Of a DNA stretch of 31,502 nt, positions 21,855 through 30,269 are shown one piece after another; the stretch's first letter is position 1; each line of letters begins with the position of its first letter. The DNA is from an uncultured Megasphaera sp. (lineage in GTDB: Bacteria; Bacillota; Negativicutes; Veillonellales; Megasphaeraceae), in NCBI GenBank assembly GCA_937895695.1, contig CALBLM010000176.1, positions 1-31,502 of the forward strand, read 5' to 3'. The translations under genes were made by a program, and so were the position numbers. A model generated the notes under the pieces. That model ran no database searches. It worked only from the letters and a program-made list of their open reading frames with translations, and was not told where the DNA came from.

Positions 21855-23945
21855 ATGAAATCACAGTCTTCTCAGACTGTAACGTATCCAGCCCTGCCGG
21901 AACTAACCATTCGCGGCATGGTCCTCGGTGCATTAATTACAGTTATTTTTACCGCTTCCAATGTATATTTAGGGTTAAAAGTAGGATTAACATTTTCCTC
22001 GTCTATCCCGGCTGCGGTCATTTCCATGGCAATTCTGCGCATGTTTAAACATTCTAATATCTTAGAAAATAACATGGTACAGACACAAGCTTCTGCTGCC
22101 GGAACATTATCTGCTATCATCTTTATTCTTCCCGGTTTATTAATGCTAGGTTATTGGCAGGGATTTCCCTTTTGGGAAACTCTCGTTCTATGTGCCTGCG
22201 GCGGTTCGTTAGGGGTTCTATTTACGATTCCATTGCGACGCGCCATGGTCGTCAACAGCGACCTTCCTTATCCGGAAGGCCGAGCAGCCGCAGAAATTCT
22301 AAAAGTTGGCAATGATCTTCGCCAAGCCAAAGAATCCTCCACTGACACAGCTAAAACAGAAACGGGTATGAAAGATATCCTCGGTGGTACTGCCTTAGCT
22401 GGTTTTACAAGCTTATGCGCTAACGGATTCCATATCTTTTCTGCAGAACTAAATCACTGGGTTATGCTGGGAAAAACATCGGTAACACAGCTGCCAATGG
22501 GCTTTTCCATGGCCCTTCTCGGCGCAGGCTATCTCATCGGCATTGCGAGTGGGATTGCTATTTTAGTCGGAACACTGCTGGCATGGGCCGTATTTGTTCC
22601 TTATCTTACGAGTATTCTCTCTCCGGCCGACGGCCAAACTGCTGCAGCTTTTGCCAATGCAGTTTGGGCTCAAAAAGTTCGCTTCATCGGTGCCGGCTGC
22701 ATTGGTATTGCGGCTGTATGGACATTAATTCGTTTGGCAAAACCCGTTATAGACGGTATTAAAATGTCCATTTATGCGATTCGAGACAACGACACAGCTG
22801 AAAAAAAAGCATTGCATCACACAGATATTGATATGTCCCCCAAATCAGTAGGACTGGTCTTTTTAGCCATTTTAATCGGCTTATTCGGTACGTTTTATTC
22901 TTTTGTCAGTGGTGCCGGATTACCCTTTTCAGTCTCACTCATTTATATTGTTGTCGGCATTTTGATTGCTATTTTGATGGGGTTCTTCGTTGCTGCTGCC
23001 TGTGGATATATGGCCGGTCTTATCGGTACATCGGCCAGCCCTATTTCAGGTATCGGTATTTTAGGTATTCTAATTTCTTCATTAGTTGTGTTAGCCATTA
23101 GTTCTTCCTTTGGCGTTTTTGCAACACCGGAAGGAACTAAATTTGCTACGGCACTGGCAATCTTCATTACCAGCGTCATTGTCAGCATTGCGTCTATTTC
23201 TAACGATAATCTGCAGGATCTTAAAACAGGTCATCTTGTAGGCGCTACTCCTTGGAAACAGCAGGTTGCTTTAATTCTAGGTTCGATTATCGGTGCCTTT
23301 GCCATTGCACCGGTTTTAAATTTATTATATCAAGCCTATGGATTCACCGGAGCTATGCCGCGAGCTGGTATGGATGCTTCTCAAGCCTTATCGGCACCAC
23401 AGGCAACATTAATGACCACGATTGCTCAAGGTATTTTTAGTTCCAGTCTGGATTGGAATTACATTTTACTCGGCATTGGCGTTGGTATCGTTGCCATCAT
23501 TCTCGACTTGATTTTAACAAAGACGACAAAATCTCTGACTCTGCCGCCGCTGGCAGTTGGCATGGGCATTTATTTGCCGCCAACATTGGAAATTCCGCTC
23601 GTCATTGGTTCTGTCATGGGATATTTCGTTCATCGTTATCTTAAACGTCGTGCCGCTTTACGCAGTCCAGGCCATGAAGAAGAAGATGTGGAAGCATGCA
23701 GTCATCGCGGCGTGTTATTTGCGTCTGGCTTGATTGTTGGCGAAAGCTTGATGGGTGTCATCATTGCTATGCTGATCGTCGTATCCGTTACATCCGGCGG
23801 CAGCGAAAATCCGTTGGCTCTTGTCGGCAAAGATTTTAAATCTGTTGCCGATATATTGGGCTTAATCATGTTCATTGTATCTATTGTCTTACTAGTTCGC
23901 CATATTATTACCACTAAATTTACACCACAAAATACCAATAAATAA
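21855..23945 (+). CDS. OPT family oligopeptide transporter
   Basis: Proton-coupled uptake of small peptides (or metal-chelate peptides) through the inner membrane. The 696-residue product is almost wholly hydrophobic, with about 14-16 predicted spans. Family segments include RGMVLGALITVIFTASNVYL near residue 20, LENNMVQTQASAAG, the NSDLPYPEGRAAAEILK loop and, later, GIYLPPTLEIPLVIG and a GLIVGESLMGV stretch before the last spans. ATG 21855 follows AAGGAGG. It is monocistronic, with an extended -10 promoter and a strong terminator. Divergent from the PepD dipeptidase. Confidence 0.94.
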   Translation: MKSQSSQTVTYPALPELTIRGMVLGALITVIFTASNVYLGLKVGLTFSSSIPAAVISMAILRMFKHSNILENNMVQTQASAAGTLSAIIFILPGLLMLGYWQGFPFWETLVLCACGGSLGVLFTIPLRRAMVVNSDLPYPEGRAAAEILKVGNDLRQAKESSTDTAKTETGMKDILGGTALAGFTSLCANGFHIFSAELNHWVMLGKTSVTQLPMGFSMALLGAGYLIGIASGIAILVGTLLAWAVFVPYLTSILSPADGQTAAAFANAVWAQKVRFIGAGCIGIAAVWTLIRLAKPVIDGIKMSIYAIRDNDTAEKKALHHTDIDMSPKSVGLVFLAILIGLFGTFYSFVSGAGLPFSVSLIYIVVGILIAILMGFFVAAACGYMAGLIGTSASPISGIGILGILISSLVVLAISSSFGVFATPEGTKFATALAIFITSVIVSIASISNDNLQDLKTGHLVGATPWKQQVALILGSIIGAFAIAPVLNLLYQAYGFTGAMPRAGMDASQALSAPQATLMTTIAQGIFSSSLDWNYILLGIGVGIVAIILDLILTKTTKSLTLPPLAVGMGIYLPPTLEIPLVIGSVMGYFVHRYLKRRAALRSPGHEEEDVEACSHRGVLFASGLIVGESLMGVIIAMLIVVSVTSGGSENPLALVGKDFKSVADILGLIMFIVSIVLLVRHIITTKFTPQNTNK

Positions 23946-23956
23946 CTATCGCTTAC

Positions 23957-23991
23957 AAAGAGCTGATTGCTTTATCAATCAGCTCTTTTTT
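23957..23991 (+). terminator. terminator of the OPT gene
   Basis: AAAGAGCTGATTG (23957-23969) pairs perfectly with CAATCAGCTCTTT (23976-23988), followed by T residues. It starts 12 nt after the stop codon. Confidence 0.92.
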
Positions 23992-24046
23992 ATGTAAAAT
24001 TTTACCTGTTTATTTCTTAAATTATCTTTTTATCTATTTTTTAGAA

Positions 24047-24055
24047 TGATATAAT
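24047..24055 (+). promoter_or_regulatory. extended -10 promoter of the gdpD-AGCS unit
   Basis: TGATATAAT within an AT-rich stretch about 100 nt before the first gene. The -35 is poor (TTTTTA at 17 nt). Confidence 0.45.
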
Positions 24056-24110
24056 AAAATCCGTATTTGTTTTCTTTTACTATATTTCAAAGTATACATA
24101 GGTAATCTGA

Positions 24111-24129
24111 ATGAACATGACATGTTCAT
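24111..24129. promoter_or_regulatory. 19-bp perfect palindrome, candidate operator or leader hairpin
   Basis: ATGAACATG, a single A, then CATGTTCAT: 9-bp arms around one central base. It lies between the extended -10 promoter and the start of the phosphodiesterase gene, 24 nt before the ATG. The tiny spacer favours a dimeric protein-binding site over an RNA hairpin. No regulator gene is adjacent. Confidence 0.55.
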
Positions 24130-24153
24130 ATGAATCAGGAAGGAGTTTTACAC

Positions 24154-24876
24154 ATGAAAAATTTTGCGCACCGCGGCTTTAGCGGTAACTATCCGGAAAA
24201 CACAATGCTAGCATTTCGAAAAGCATTAGAAGTCGGAGCTGATGGTATCGAAATGGATGTACAGCTTACAAAAGATCAGCATCTTGTCGTCATTCACGAC
24301 GAACGTGTCGATCGTACTACCAACGGCACAGGGAATGTTCGTGATTTTACATTAAAAGAATTACGCAAACTCGATGCCTCATACCGTTACACTGGAAAGA
24401 TGGGATTCAACGCTATTCCTACGTTTGAAGAATACTGCAACTGGGTCAAAGACACACCGCTTATCACAAATATTGAACTAAAAACCGGCGTATACCCCTA
24501 CCCAGGCATTGAAGAAAAAGTATGGGCTGTCTTACAACAGTATCACTTGGAAAATAAAGTCATTATTTCCAGTTTCAATCATGAAAGTATTTTGCGCATG
24601 AAAGCGCTGGCACCCAATCTTAAATATGGTCTGCTTACAGAAACTTGGCTCATTAATCCTGGTGCATATACAAAACGTGTCGGCGTTGCCTGCTACCATC
24701 CATACTATGGCAGCCTTACAGATGATGTGATTGACGAAATTCAAAAAGAAGGTATTGAAATTAATACGTTTACAGTCAATGACGAAGCAAGTGTAAAACG
24801 CCTTCGCGATAAGGGCATTGATATTGTAATTGGCAACTTTCCAGATATGGTCAAACGCGTACTTAAAGGAGAATAA
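24154..24876 (+). CDS. glycerophosphodiester phosphodiesterase
   Basis: Hydrolyses glycerophosphodiesters to glycerol-3-phosphate and an alcohol. The 240-residue TIM-barrel product has the GDPD hallmarks: NFAHRGFSG (His6, Arg7), PENT, GIEMDVQLTKD (Glu33, Asp35), VVIHDERVDRTTNGTG (His48) and TNIELKTG. Without a signal peptide it should be cytosolic. ATG 24154 follows GGAAGGAG; an upstream in-frame ATG at 24130 lies next to the palindrome and is less likely. The next gene starts 2 nt after its stop, and the RBS for that gene is inside this one, so they are coupled. Confidence 0.93.
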   Translation: MKNFAHRGFSGNYPENTMLAFRKALEVGADGIEMDVQLTKDQHLVVIHDERVDRTTNGTGNVRDFTLKELRKLDASYRYTGKMGFNAIPTFEEYCNWVKDTPLITNIELKTGVYPYPGIEEKVWAVLQQYHLENKVIISSFNHESILRMKALAPNLKYGLLTETWLINPGAYTKRVGVACYHPYYGSLTDDVIDEIQKEGIEINTFTVNDEASVKRLRDKGIDIVIGNFPDMVKRVLKGE

Positions 24877-24878
24877 AA

Positions 24879-26229
24879 ATGGATGGTTTAGAAGCGCTTG
24901 TAAAGTTAATTAATTCCTACTTATGGGGAAAATGGCTCGTCTATGTATTGCTTGGATTAGGCATTTTGTACACCATTTCCAATGGATTCATTCAAATTCG
25001 TCATTTTGGCTTTATCATCCGTCGCACCCTAATCGATTCCTTTAAAACACGCCACGAAGATAAGGGGAATGGTTCTATTTCTACCTTTAAAGCTATGATG
25101 GTTACATTAGCCGGTAATGTCGGCGGCGGTAACGTCGTCGGTGTCGCAACAGCCATTGTATCCGGCGGCATGGGTGCTGTATTTTGGATGTGGGTTGCCG
25201 CTTTCTTCGGCATGGCTCTCAAATACGGTGAAATCGTCTTGTCACAAATGTACCGCGGTAAAGATAAAGAGGGCAATCTGCTTAGCGGCCCGATGTATTA
25301 TATTCGTGACGGTCTCAAATGTCCCTGGTTGGGCATTGTTATCGCCGTTCTCATGTGTACCAAAATGATGGGGGCTAATCTAGTACAATACGATATCCGG
25401 TATCTTACAAGCAAACTACGGCGTTCCAACGTATATGACCGGTATTGTATTGATTGTTCTGCTCATGTGTATTACCTTAGGCGGTTTAAAACGCTTGGCA
25501 AACCTAGCAATGAATTTGGTTCCTTCTATGTCTATCTTTTATATTGTCATCGGGGTTTTAGTCATTCTCCTAAACATTCAGGCTGTACCTCATATTATTG
25601 CCGAAATTTTTACGCAGGCCTGGTCTTTTGATTCCGTAGCTGGCGGTACTGGCGGTTACGTCATCGCCCAAGCCATGCAGTATGGGATTGCTCGCGGCAT
25701 GTATTCCAACGAAGCCGGTGAAGGCACCGCACCATTCGCCCACGGTTGCTCTATCGTACCGCATCCGGTAGATGAAGGCATTACGGGGGTTACCGAAGTA
25801 TTCGTCGATACCATCGTTATCTGCACAATTACAGCCCTCGTCGTCGGCGTTACGGGGATTTACCAAACCAATCATTCTGCTACCGTAATGGCCTTAGAAT
25901 CATTTGGTACCGTATGGGCTCCCTTAAAACACGCCGGAACCTTTGCCTTGCTTATTTTCTGCTTTACTACTCTCATGGGGCAATGGTGGAATGCTTCCAA
26001 AAGCTTCACCTATGCCTTTGGTGAAAAAGTTACAAATGTAATCAAATATATTTTCCCGCTCCTTTGTATTTTAGGTTCATTGGGAAAAATCAATTTAGTT
26101 TGGGGTATTCAAGATATGGCGATGGGCTTCGTCGTTATTCCGAATATGATTGCTTTGTTGATTCTGTTTCCAAAAGTGCGAGCTAAGACAAAAGAATATT
26201 TCAGTAATCCCAACTATGATAAAAAATAA
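24879..26229 (+). pseudogene. sodium:alanine (AGCS) symporter, frameshifted
   Basis: Two overlapping frames together give one AGCS transporter of near-normal length (about 450 residues). The first part (24879 onward) has GNVGGGNVVGVATAIVSGG and FWMWVAAFFGMALKYGE; the second resumes as TISGILQANYGVPTYMTG and includes YSNEAGEGTAPFAH and MGQWWNASKSFTYAF. The frame changes at about 25389, right after ANLVQ, where most homologues continue with Ser-Asn: those two residues are missing, consistent with a 5-nt deletion. After the shift the first frame runs on to 25631 with unrelated sequence. The second frame has an ATG at 25435 but no RBS. Either a real inactivation or a sequencing error. Confidence 0.85.
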
Positions 26230-26253
26230 TAACAATATATACTGTTAGCTAAA

Positions 26254-26299
26254 AAAGAAATGCCAGTAAAATGATTTTACATTTTACCGGCATTTCTTT
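26254..26299. terminator. bidirectional terminator between AGCS and PAP2 genes
   Basis: Arms of 20 nt (26254-26273 with 26280-26299) pair with one mismatch around a 6-nt loop. The minus strand continues the T run into TTTTTT; the plus strand ends TTTCTTTC. It serves two convergent genes. Confidence 0.85.
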
Positions 26300-26311
26300 C
26301 TATCATCACCA

Positions 26312-26893
26312 TCATCTACGCCAACAACGAAATCCTTCAGCAATCCCGTCACTGAACCATAATATCTGTGTAGCAAGGCGCTTCGCCAACATACTGTTGC
26401 GAATCAGACAGACACAACAGCCCCCCAGTAAAAAACCGCCAATCACATCACTGATATAATGAAGCCGGCAAACTACACGAGATGTACCGAGAACCAAACT
26501 CCATAACAAAAATGGCACGCCCCAATCATTTTTTCGGCTTAACAGCATCAACGACACTGCCATGGCATTCATCGAATGATTACTGGGAAAAGATGCATTA
26601 TCCTTGTGAGAAATAAGCGGCGAGCAATCAGCATGTGCCACAAAAGGCCGCTTACGACGCCAAATATGTCCCACAATAAAGGATATGCCAGATCCGATAC
26701 TCACGGCAAACAAACAATATAACAGCGTACGTCGCCGATGAAGCTTTTCTTGCAGCGCACCCGGGCGAAGCCATTCTATCATACCGTAAATCAAAAATGC
26801 CAAATAACCAAATCGGGCAATCCACTTAAAAATGATTTGTAATTGCTTGTGGTATATCATCAATTTTGTAAATCCTATCCAAAGATATTTCAC
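26312..26893 (-). CDS. PAP2-family membrane phosphatase
   Basis: Integral membrane phosphatase of the PAP2 superfamily; close relatives dephosphorylate undecaprenyl pyrophosphate (BcrC-like) or phosphatidic acid. In 193 residues it has about five membrane spans and the catalytic motifs: KRPF (81-84), FPSNHS (102-107) and GTSRVVCRLHYISD (Ser138, Arg139, His145, Asp149). The first motif lacks the usual Lys seven residues before the Arg-Pro pair (Gly75 there). The GTG at 26893 is chosen since GAGGTGG lies 6 nt upstream; a GTG three codons earlier is within that box. Substrate not determinable. Confidence 0.87.
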   Translation of the reverse strand: MKYLWIGFTKLMIYHKQLQIIFKWIARFGYLAFLIYGMIEWLRPGALQEKLHRRRTLLYCLFAVSIGSGISFIVGHIWRRKRPFVAHADCSPLISHKDNASFPSNHSMNAMAVSLMLLSRKNDWGVPFLLWSLVLGTSRVVCRLHYISDVIGGFLLGGCCVCLIRNSMLAKRLATQILWFSDGIAEGFRCWRR

Positions 26894-26941
26894 ATCAGCC
26901 ACCTCATCTAAGCAATATATTTCTATATAGTGTATAGTTAC

Positions 26942-26950
26942 AGTATAGCA
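26942..26950 (-). promoter_or_regulatory. extended -10 promoter of the PAP2 gene
   Basis: TGCTATACT on the minus strand, about 50 nt upstream of the GTG start, in an AT-rich gap. The -35 is weak. Confidence 0.35.
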
Positions 26951-27010
26951 AATAACCAGTATATTACCTAGAAAATGTTTCCAAAATGCAAATCTGTATG
27001 AAGAACCTAC

Positions 27011-27769
27011 CTAGAAAAATCTACAAAACCACATAATGATTTCATTCGGAATCAAAGCGGTTATAATTCGCAAGAAAAAGGCTGGCCATCCCGGCGTGGA
27101 AACTCGCTTCCGTTTTTGAATATCCTGCCAAGCCTGGCGGGCTACTTTTTTTGTTGTACTCGCAAAGGGATAGGGCCGAAAATGATAGGTATGATTCGAT
27201 GTATCTGCCAACGGAATAAATTCCGTATCCTTAACCCAATATGGGCAAACTGCCGTTACGGCAATACCTTTCGATTCCATTTCCACAGCTAATGCTAAAC
27301 TATAGTGATACAAAAAAGCCTTAGTTGCTGCATATACGCTAAAATACGGCAAAGGTTGAAAGGCTGCAACCGAACACATCTCTACAATATGACTGCCTAC
27401 TTCCATATACGGCATGCATAAGCTAGTCATCGTAATAGCTCCTTCACAATTAACTCGCAGCATTTGCTGCTGTTCTGTAGGCGGTATATCTGTAACCGAG
27501 CCAATCCGGCCCAATCCAGCAGCATAAATGAGATACGCCACAACCGGTTTTTCCTCTACTAATGCTTGTCTTAACAATTCAATCGTATCTAAACGGCAAA
27601 TATCCCCAGAAAAAACGCGCACAGTTGTATGTATTTGTTTTTGCAAAGCCATTAATCGGTCTTTACGCCGAGCGGTTACCCAAATTTCATCTAACCCAAT
27701 TGTATCTAATAGGTATACAAATTCTCTGCCTAACCCGCTTGAGGCACCTGTCACTACGGCAATATTCAT
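27011..27769 (-). CDS. short-chain dehydrogenase/reductase (SDR)
   Basis: NAD(P)-dependent oxidoreductase of unknown substrate. The 252-residue Rossmann-fold product has TGASSGLG (7-14), IYAAGLG in the usual NNAG position, and the catalytic Ser133, Tyr146 and Lys150 (SVYAATK). ARRKDRL at 33-39 suggests NADPH preference, since an Arg follows the second strand. A C-terminal hydrophobic stretch (FFLRIITALIPNEIIMWFCR) may associate with the membrane. The ATG at 27769 directly follows the upstream TAA, with GAGGAA in the end of the preceding gene, so the two are cotranslated. Confidence 0.9.
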   Translation of the reverse strand: MNIAVVTGASSGLGREFVYLLDTIGLDEIWVTARRKDRLMALQKQIHTTVRVFSGDICRLDTIELLRQALVEEKPVVAYLIYAAGLGRIGSVTDIPPTEQQQMLRVNCEGAITMTSLCMPYMEVGSHIVEMCSVAAFQPLPYFSVYAATKAFLYHYSLALAVEMESKGIAVTAVCPYWVKDTEFIPLADTSNHTYHFRPYPFASTTKKVARQAWQDIQKRKRVSTPGWPAFFLRIITALIPNEIIMWFCRFF

Positions 27770-29116
27770 TTAATGTTCCTCACTTTTAGGCCGGTTTATC
27801 TGTTTTTTTACCTTCTTTTTTATCGATTTCTGCGGTTGTTTCTTTTCCTGCTGTGGAGTAGATAAAGCAACCGTTGTCGCAATCGTCGTCGTATCAATCA
27901 TCGTACCGTCATTTTTAAAAGCAGTTACGCGGAAGTCCTGCGGTTCGATTTGAAGTGTCAAATACATTGGCATATCCATGGGATTATAATATACTACATC
28001 GGTCGGTTTGCGTCGTGAACCATCCCAGCTTTCTGTACCGGAACGGCCTGTTGCAATATAAACGGTCCCATCTGCTGCTTGTTGGTCATTTTTAATGGGA
28101 ACTGTCCGTTCATAGCAATGTTCATGGGCTGTCAAAACAAGAGGTACTTGATATTTATCAAAAACAGGCATAAAATACGTACCATTAATATCTAGTCGTC
28201 CATCATACGGGCTATTCCAGGGCGGACGGTGCATCATAACAATCAATCGTTTTCCCTTCTGCTTTGCTTGTTTTAAATCTTCATCTAACCAGGATACTTC
28301 ATTACGAAGCATGTCCGGATCTTGTGTATGTAGTTCTTCGTAATCCGTATTCAGCGATACATAATGGACATCGCCGTAATCAAAGGAATAGGTCAGACGG
28401 CTCTGTCCTTTCGGACTGCCGTAAGGAACGGGAAACAACGCTTTATACGTGTACGGATAAGCAAATTTCCATTCCATACTATAGGCTTCATGATTTCCCA
28501 AAACCGGTGCAAAGGGTATATGACTGGTCAAAATATCGGCATTATACTGCCAATCGCGCCACTGAAACCAAGCTTGCCCGTTATCTGTCAAATCTCCCAT
28601 ATTCACAAAAAACGCCGCATCTTGGTTTCGATTCCAAGCAATTTGTGCAGTTTGTCCCCATACACCATAGTCTACGGATTGGGAATCTCCAAAAATTAAT
28701 ACTTTATATTGGTTTAGATCTTCTTTCGTCGTCGTAAAAGAAAACCATCCTGTTTTTTGACCATCTTCATTACCAATACGATATTCATACGTTGTATCCG
28801 GCTGTAAATGCTGCATATACGCACCATATGTATAGGGCGGGATATTATCAGCATCATATATAGGCGGCCGCTTCGGTTCTGTAACATAAGCACGTTGGCC
28901 GTCATGAGTTCCCTGCTGACGATATTCTACATAATACGTATAATGAGGTTCATTGCTTTGCCACGATATGGTCTTACTCGTTGCGCTGTCTTTAGAAATA
29001 AGTTGCGTTAAATTATCTACAGAAAGCGACTGGGCTGCTGCCGCCGTCATGCCCAGTACACTCATTACCGCATAAATACCAATATGCAATAAAAAACGTC
29101 GTTTATTCATAATCAT
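27770..29116 (-). CDS. secreted purple-acid-phosphatase-like metallophosphoesterase
   Basis: Exported phosphoesterase. The 448-residue product has a signal peptide (RRFLLHIGIYAVMSVLGM, cleavage near AAAAQ at 25-29), an N-terminal fibronectin-III-like domain as in plant-type purple acid phosphatases, and a calcineurin-like domain with GDSQ, NMGDLTDNG, LGNHEAYS, MMHRPPW and TAHEHCYERT. The C-terminus ends in a Lys/Gln-rich basic tail of about 35 residues. The RBS before ATG 29116 is weak (GAGAAAG); ATG 29110 is an alternative. Cotranscribed with the SDR gene. Probably scavenges phosphate from organic esters; the substrate is not shown. Confidence 0.87.
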   Translation of the reverse strand: MIMNKRRFLLHIGIYAVMSVLGMTAAAAQSLSVDNLTQLISKDSATSKTISWQSNEPHYTYYVEYRQQGTHDGQRAYVTEPKRPPIYDADNIPPYTYGAYMQHLQPDTTYEYRIGNEDGQKTGWFSFTTTKEDLNQYKVLIFGDSQSVDYGVWGQTAQIAWNRNQDAAFFVNMGDLTDNGQAWFQWRDWQYNADILTSHIPFAPVLGNHEAYSMEWKFAYPYTYKALFPVPYGSPKGQSRLTYSFDYGDVHYVSLNTDYEELHTQDPDMLRNEVSWLDEDLKQAKQKGKRLIVMMHRPPWNSPYDGRLDINGTYFMPVFDKYQVPLVLTAHEHCYERTVPIKNDQQAADGTVYIATGRSGTESWDGSRRKPTDVVYYNPMDMPMYLTLQIEPQDFRVTAFKNDGTMIDTTTIATTVALSTPQQEKKQPQKSIKKKVKKQINRPKSEEH

Positions 29117-29147
29117 ATCATTTCTTTCTCTTAATTCTGTGTTTTTT

Positions 29148-29175
29148 ATTGTAACGCATCAGTTAAAATTTACAA
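29148..29175 (-). promoter_or_regulatory. promoter of the phosphatase-SDR unit
   Basis: TTGTAA (29170-29175), a 16-nt spacer and TACAAT (29148-29153) on the minus strand, about 32 nt before the start codon. No terminator for the upstream hxlR-type gene was seen, so read-through is possible. Confidence 0.5.
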
Positions 29176-29243
29176 GTTACTTTTCCATCAAATACGCATG
29201 CTCATTTTGTATATACATATGCAAAACAACAACACGATACAGC

Positions 29244-29618
29244 TTACCGATAATCACATTTTTGACACTGTGTCATAATGACTCCATCATTTTCTTTATA
29301 AAAAATACCAGCCCATTGGCAAATACGCTGTAAAATAGGAACGACAGATTCTCCTTTTTCAGTCAATGTATATTCTACACGCGGCGGAATTTCATCATAC
29401 GAACGACGAGCAATGAGATTATCTGCCATAAGTTGTTTTAATGTCGTCGCTAGTACGGCATCGGTAATATTTTGCATTTCATGACGAATTTCACTATACC
29501 GCAGCGTTTCTTTCGCTGCTAATACACAAATGATACGGGATTTCCATTTACCGCCAAACATTTCCAACCCATATTCCAACGGACAACGAATATCTGATTC
29601 TAATTTTTTTTGATACAT
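29244..29618 (-). CDS. HxlR-family transcriptional regulator
   Basis: The 124-residue winged-helix protein has the HxlR layout: CPLEYGLEMFGGKWKSRII at about 12-30, RYSEIRHEMQNITDAVLATT as the recognition region and EIPPRVEYTLTEKG in the wing. HxlR proteins often sense aldehydes, quinones or disulfide stress through an N-terminal cysteine; Cys12 occupies that position, and Cys116/Cys119 near the end form a CxxC. ATG 29618 follows GGAGGG. Divergent from a PNPOx-like flavoprotein, the classical arrangement for local control. Confidence 0.92.
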   Translation of the reverse strand: MYQKKLESDIRCPLEYGLEMFGGKWKSRIICVLAAKETLRYSEIRHEMQNITDAVLATTLKQLMADNLIARRSYDEIPPRVEYTLTEKGESVVPILQRICQWAGIFYKENDGVIMTQCQKCDYR

Positions 29619-29633
29619 ATGAAGTCCCTCCTT

Positions 29634-29743
29634 GTATACTTATATTGTATCGTATAACTTTATTTTTGCAAGTTGCTATAAAATTTATTAGTATCTTATA
29701 AATTTATCAATATCTTATATTTTCTCAGTAACTTCCGTATACT
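29634..29743. promoter_or_regulatory. hxlR/PNPOx intergenic control region
   Basis: The minus-strand promoter for the regulator is TTGCAA (29666-29671), 16 nt, TACAAT (29644-29649). A plus-strand TATAAT lies at 29743-29748. Repeated elements are TATCGTATA (29648-29656), TATCTTATA (29692-29700 and 29711-29719, 19 nt apart) and GTATACT at both ends (29634-29640, 29737-29743). These are likely binding sites for the HxlR protein; the first overlaps the regulator -10. Confidence 0.5.
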
Positions 29744-29798
29744 ATAATTATCGAAAGAGTAAGTCATCAATTATCCAATACATAAGGAGGAACTACCT

Positions 29799-30188
29799 AT
29801 GATGAATGAAAAAGTTATGAATTTACTGAAAGAACAAATTTGGTATTTAGGAACATATTCAAACGAACCCAATGCTGTCCCCGTCGCATTTAAAGATATT
29901 ACACCGGACGGCAAACTCATCGTCGGCGATGTTTTTTTAGATACGACGTTAAAAAACATTCAAGCCAATGGAAAAATTGCTGTTTCTGCCTGCAATGCAC
30001 AGACTTTTGAAGGGTATCAAATCAAAGGTACGGCAGAATATATTACAACCGGTCCTATCGTCGATACGTTTAAAAAAATCGTTGAAGATATGTTTAAAGG
30101 TGCTTGCACTGCTAAGGGTGCTCTCGTCATTACGCCGGAAACAGTCATTGTTACAACACCTGGCCCAGATAATAAAAAAGTTCTCTAA
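29799..30188 (+). CDS. pyridoxamine 5'-phosphate oxidase-like flavin-binding protein
   Basis: A 129-residue split-barrel protein of the PNPOx-like superfamily, expected to bind FMN or a related cofactor as a dimer. Recognisable are the N-terminal LKEQIWYLGTYSNEPNAVP strand pair, the DVFLDTTLKNIQANGKIAVS segment and the GYQIKGTAEYITTGPI strand typical of the family. It is too short and diverged to be a true PdxH. ATG 29799 follows AAGGAGG with 8-nt spacing; a second ATG follows immediately. It is divergent from the HxlR regulator and followed by a bidirectional terminator. Specific reaction unknown; a detoxifying reductase is an inference from the context. Confidence 0.85.
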   Translation: MMNEKVMNLLKEQIWYLGTYSNEPNAVPVAFKDITPDGKLIVGDVFLDTTLKNIQANGKIAVSACNAQTFEGYQIKGTAEYITTGPIVDTFKKIVEDMFKGACTAKGALVITPETVIVTTPGPDNKKVL

Positions 30189-30221
30189 TATAACATATAC
30201 CGATTCACTCTTCCATAAAAA

Positions 30222-30261
30222 AACAAAAAACCAGCCGCCAAAAAGCTGCTGGTTTTTTGTT
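30222..30261. terminator. bidirectional terminator between PNPOx and CoA-transferase genes
   Basis: Arms AACAAAAAACCAGC (30222-30235) and GCTGGTTTTTTGTT (30248-30261) pair perfectly; the A and T runs in the stem suit termination in both directions between convergent genes. Confidence 0.9.
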
Positions 30262-30269
30262 ATAATACC

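Noticed and set aside
25386..25435. Programmed frameshift in the AGCS gene
   Set aside because: No slippery heptamer or downstream structure is seen, and two conserved residues are missing at the junction, which a programmed shift would not cause.
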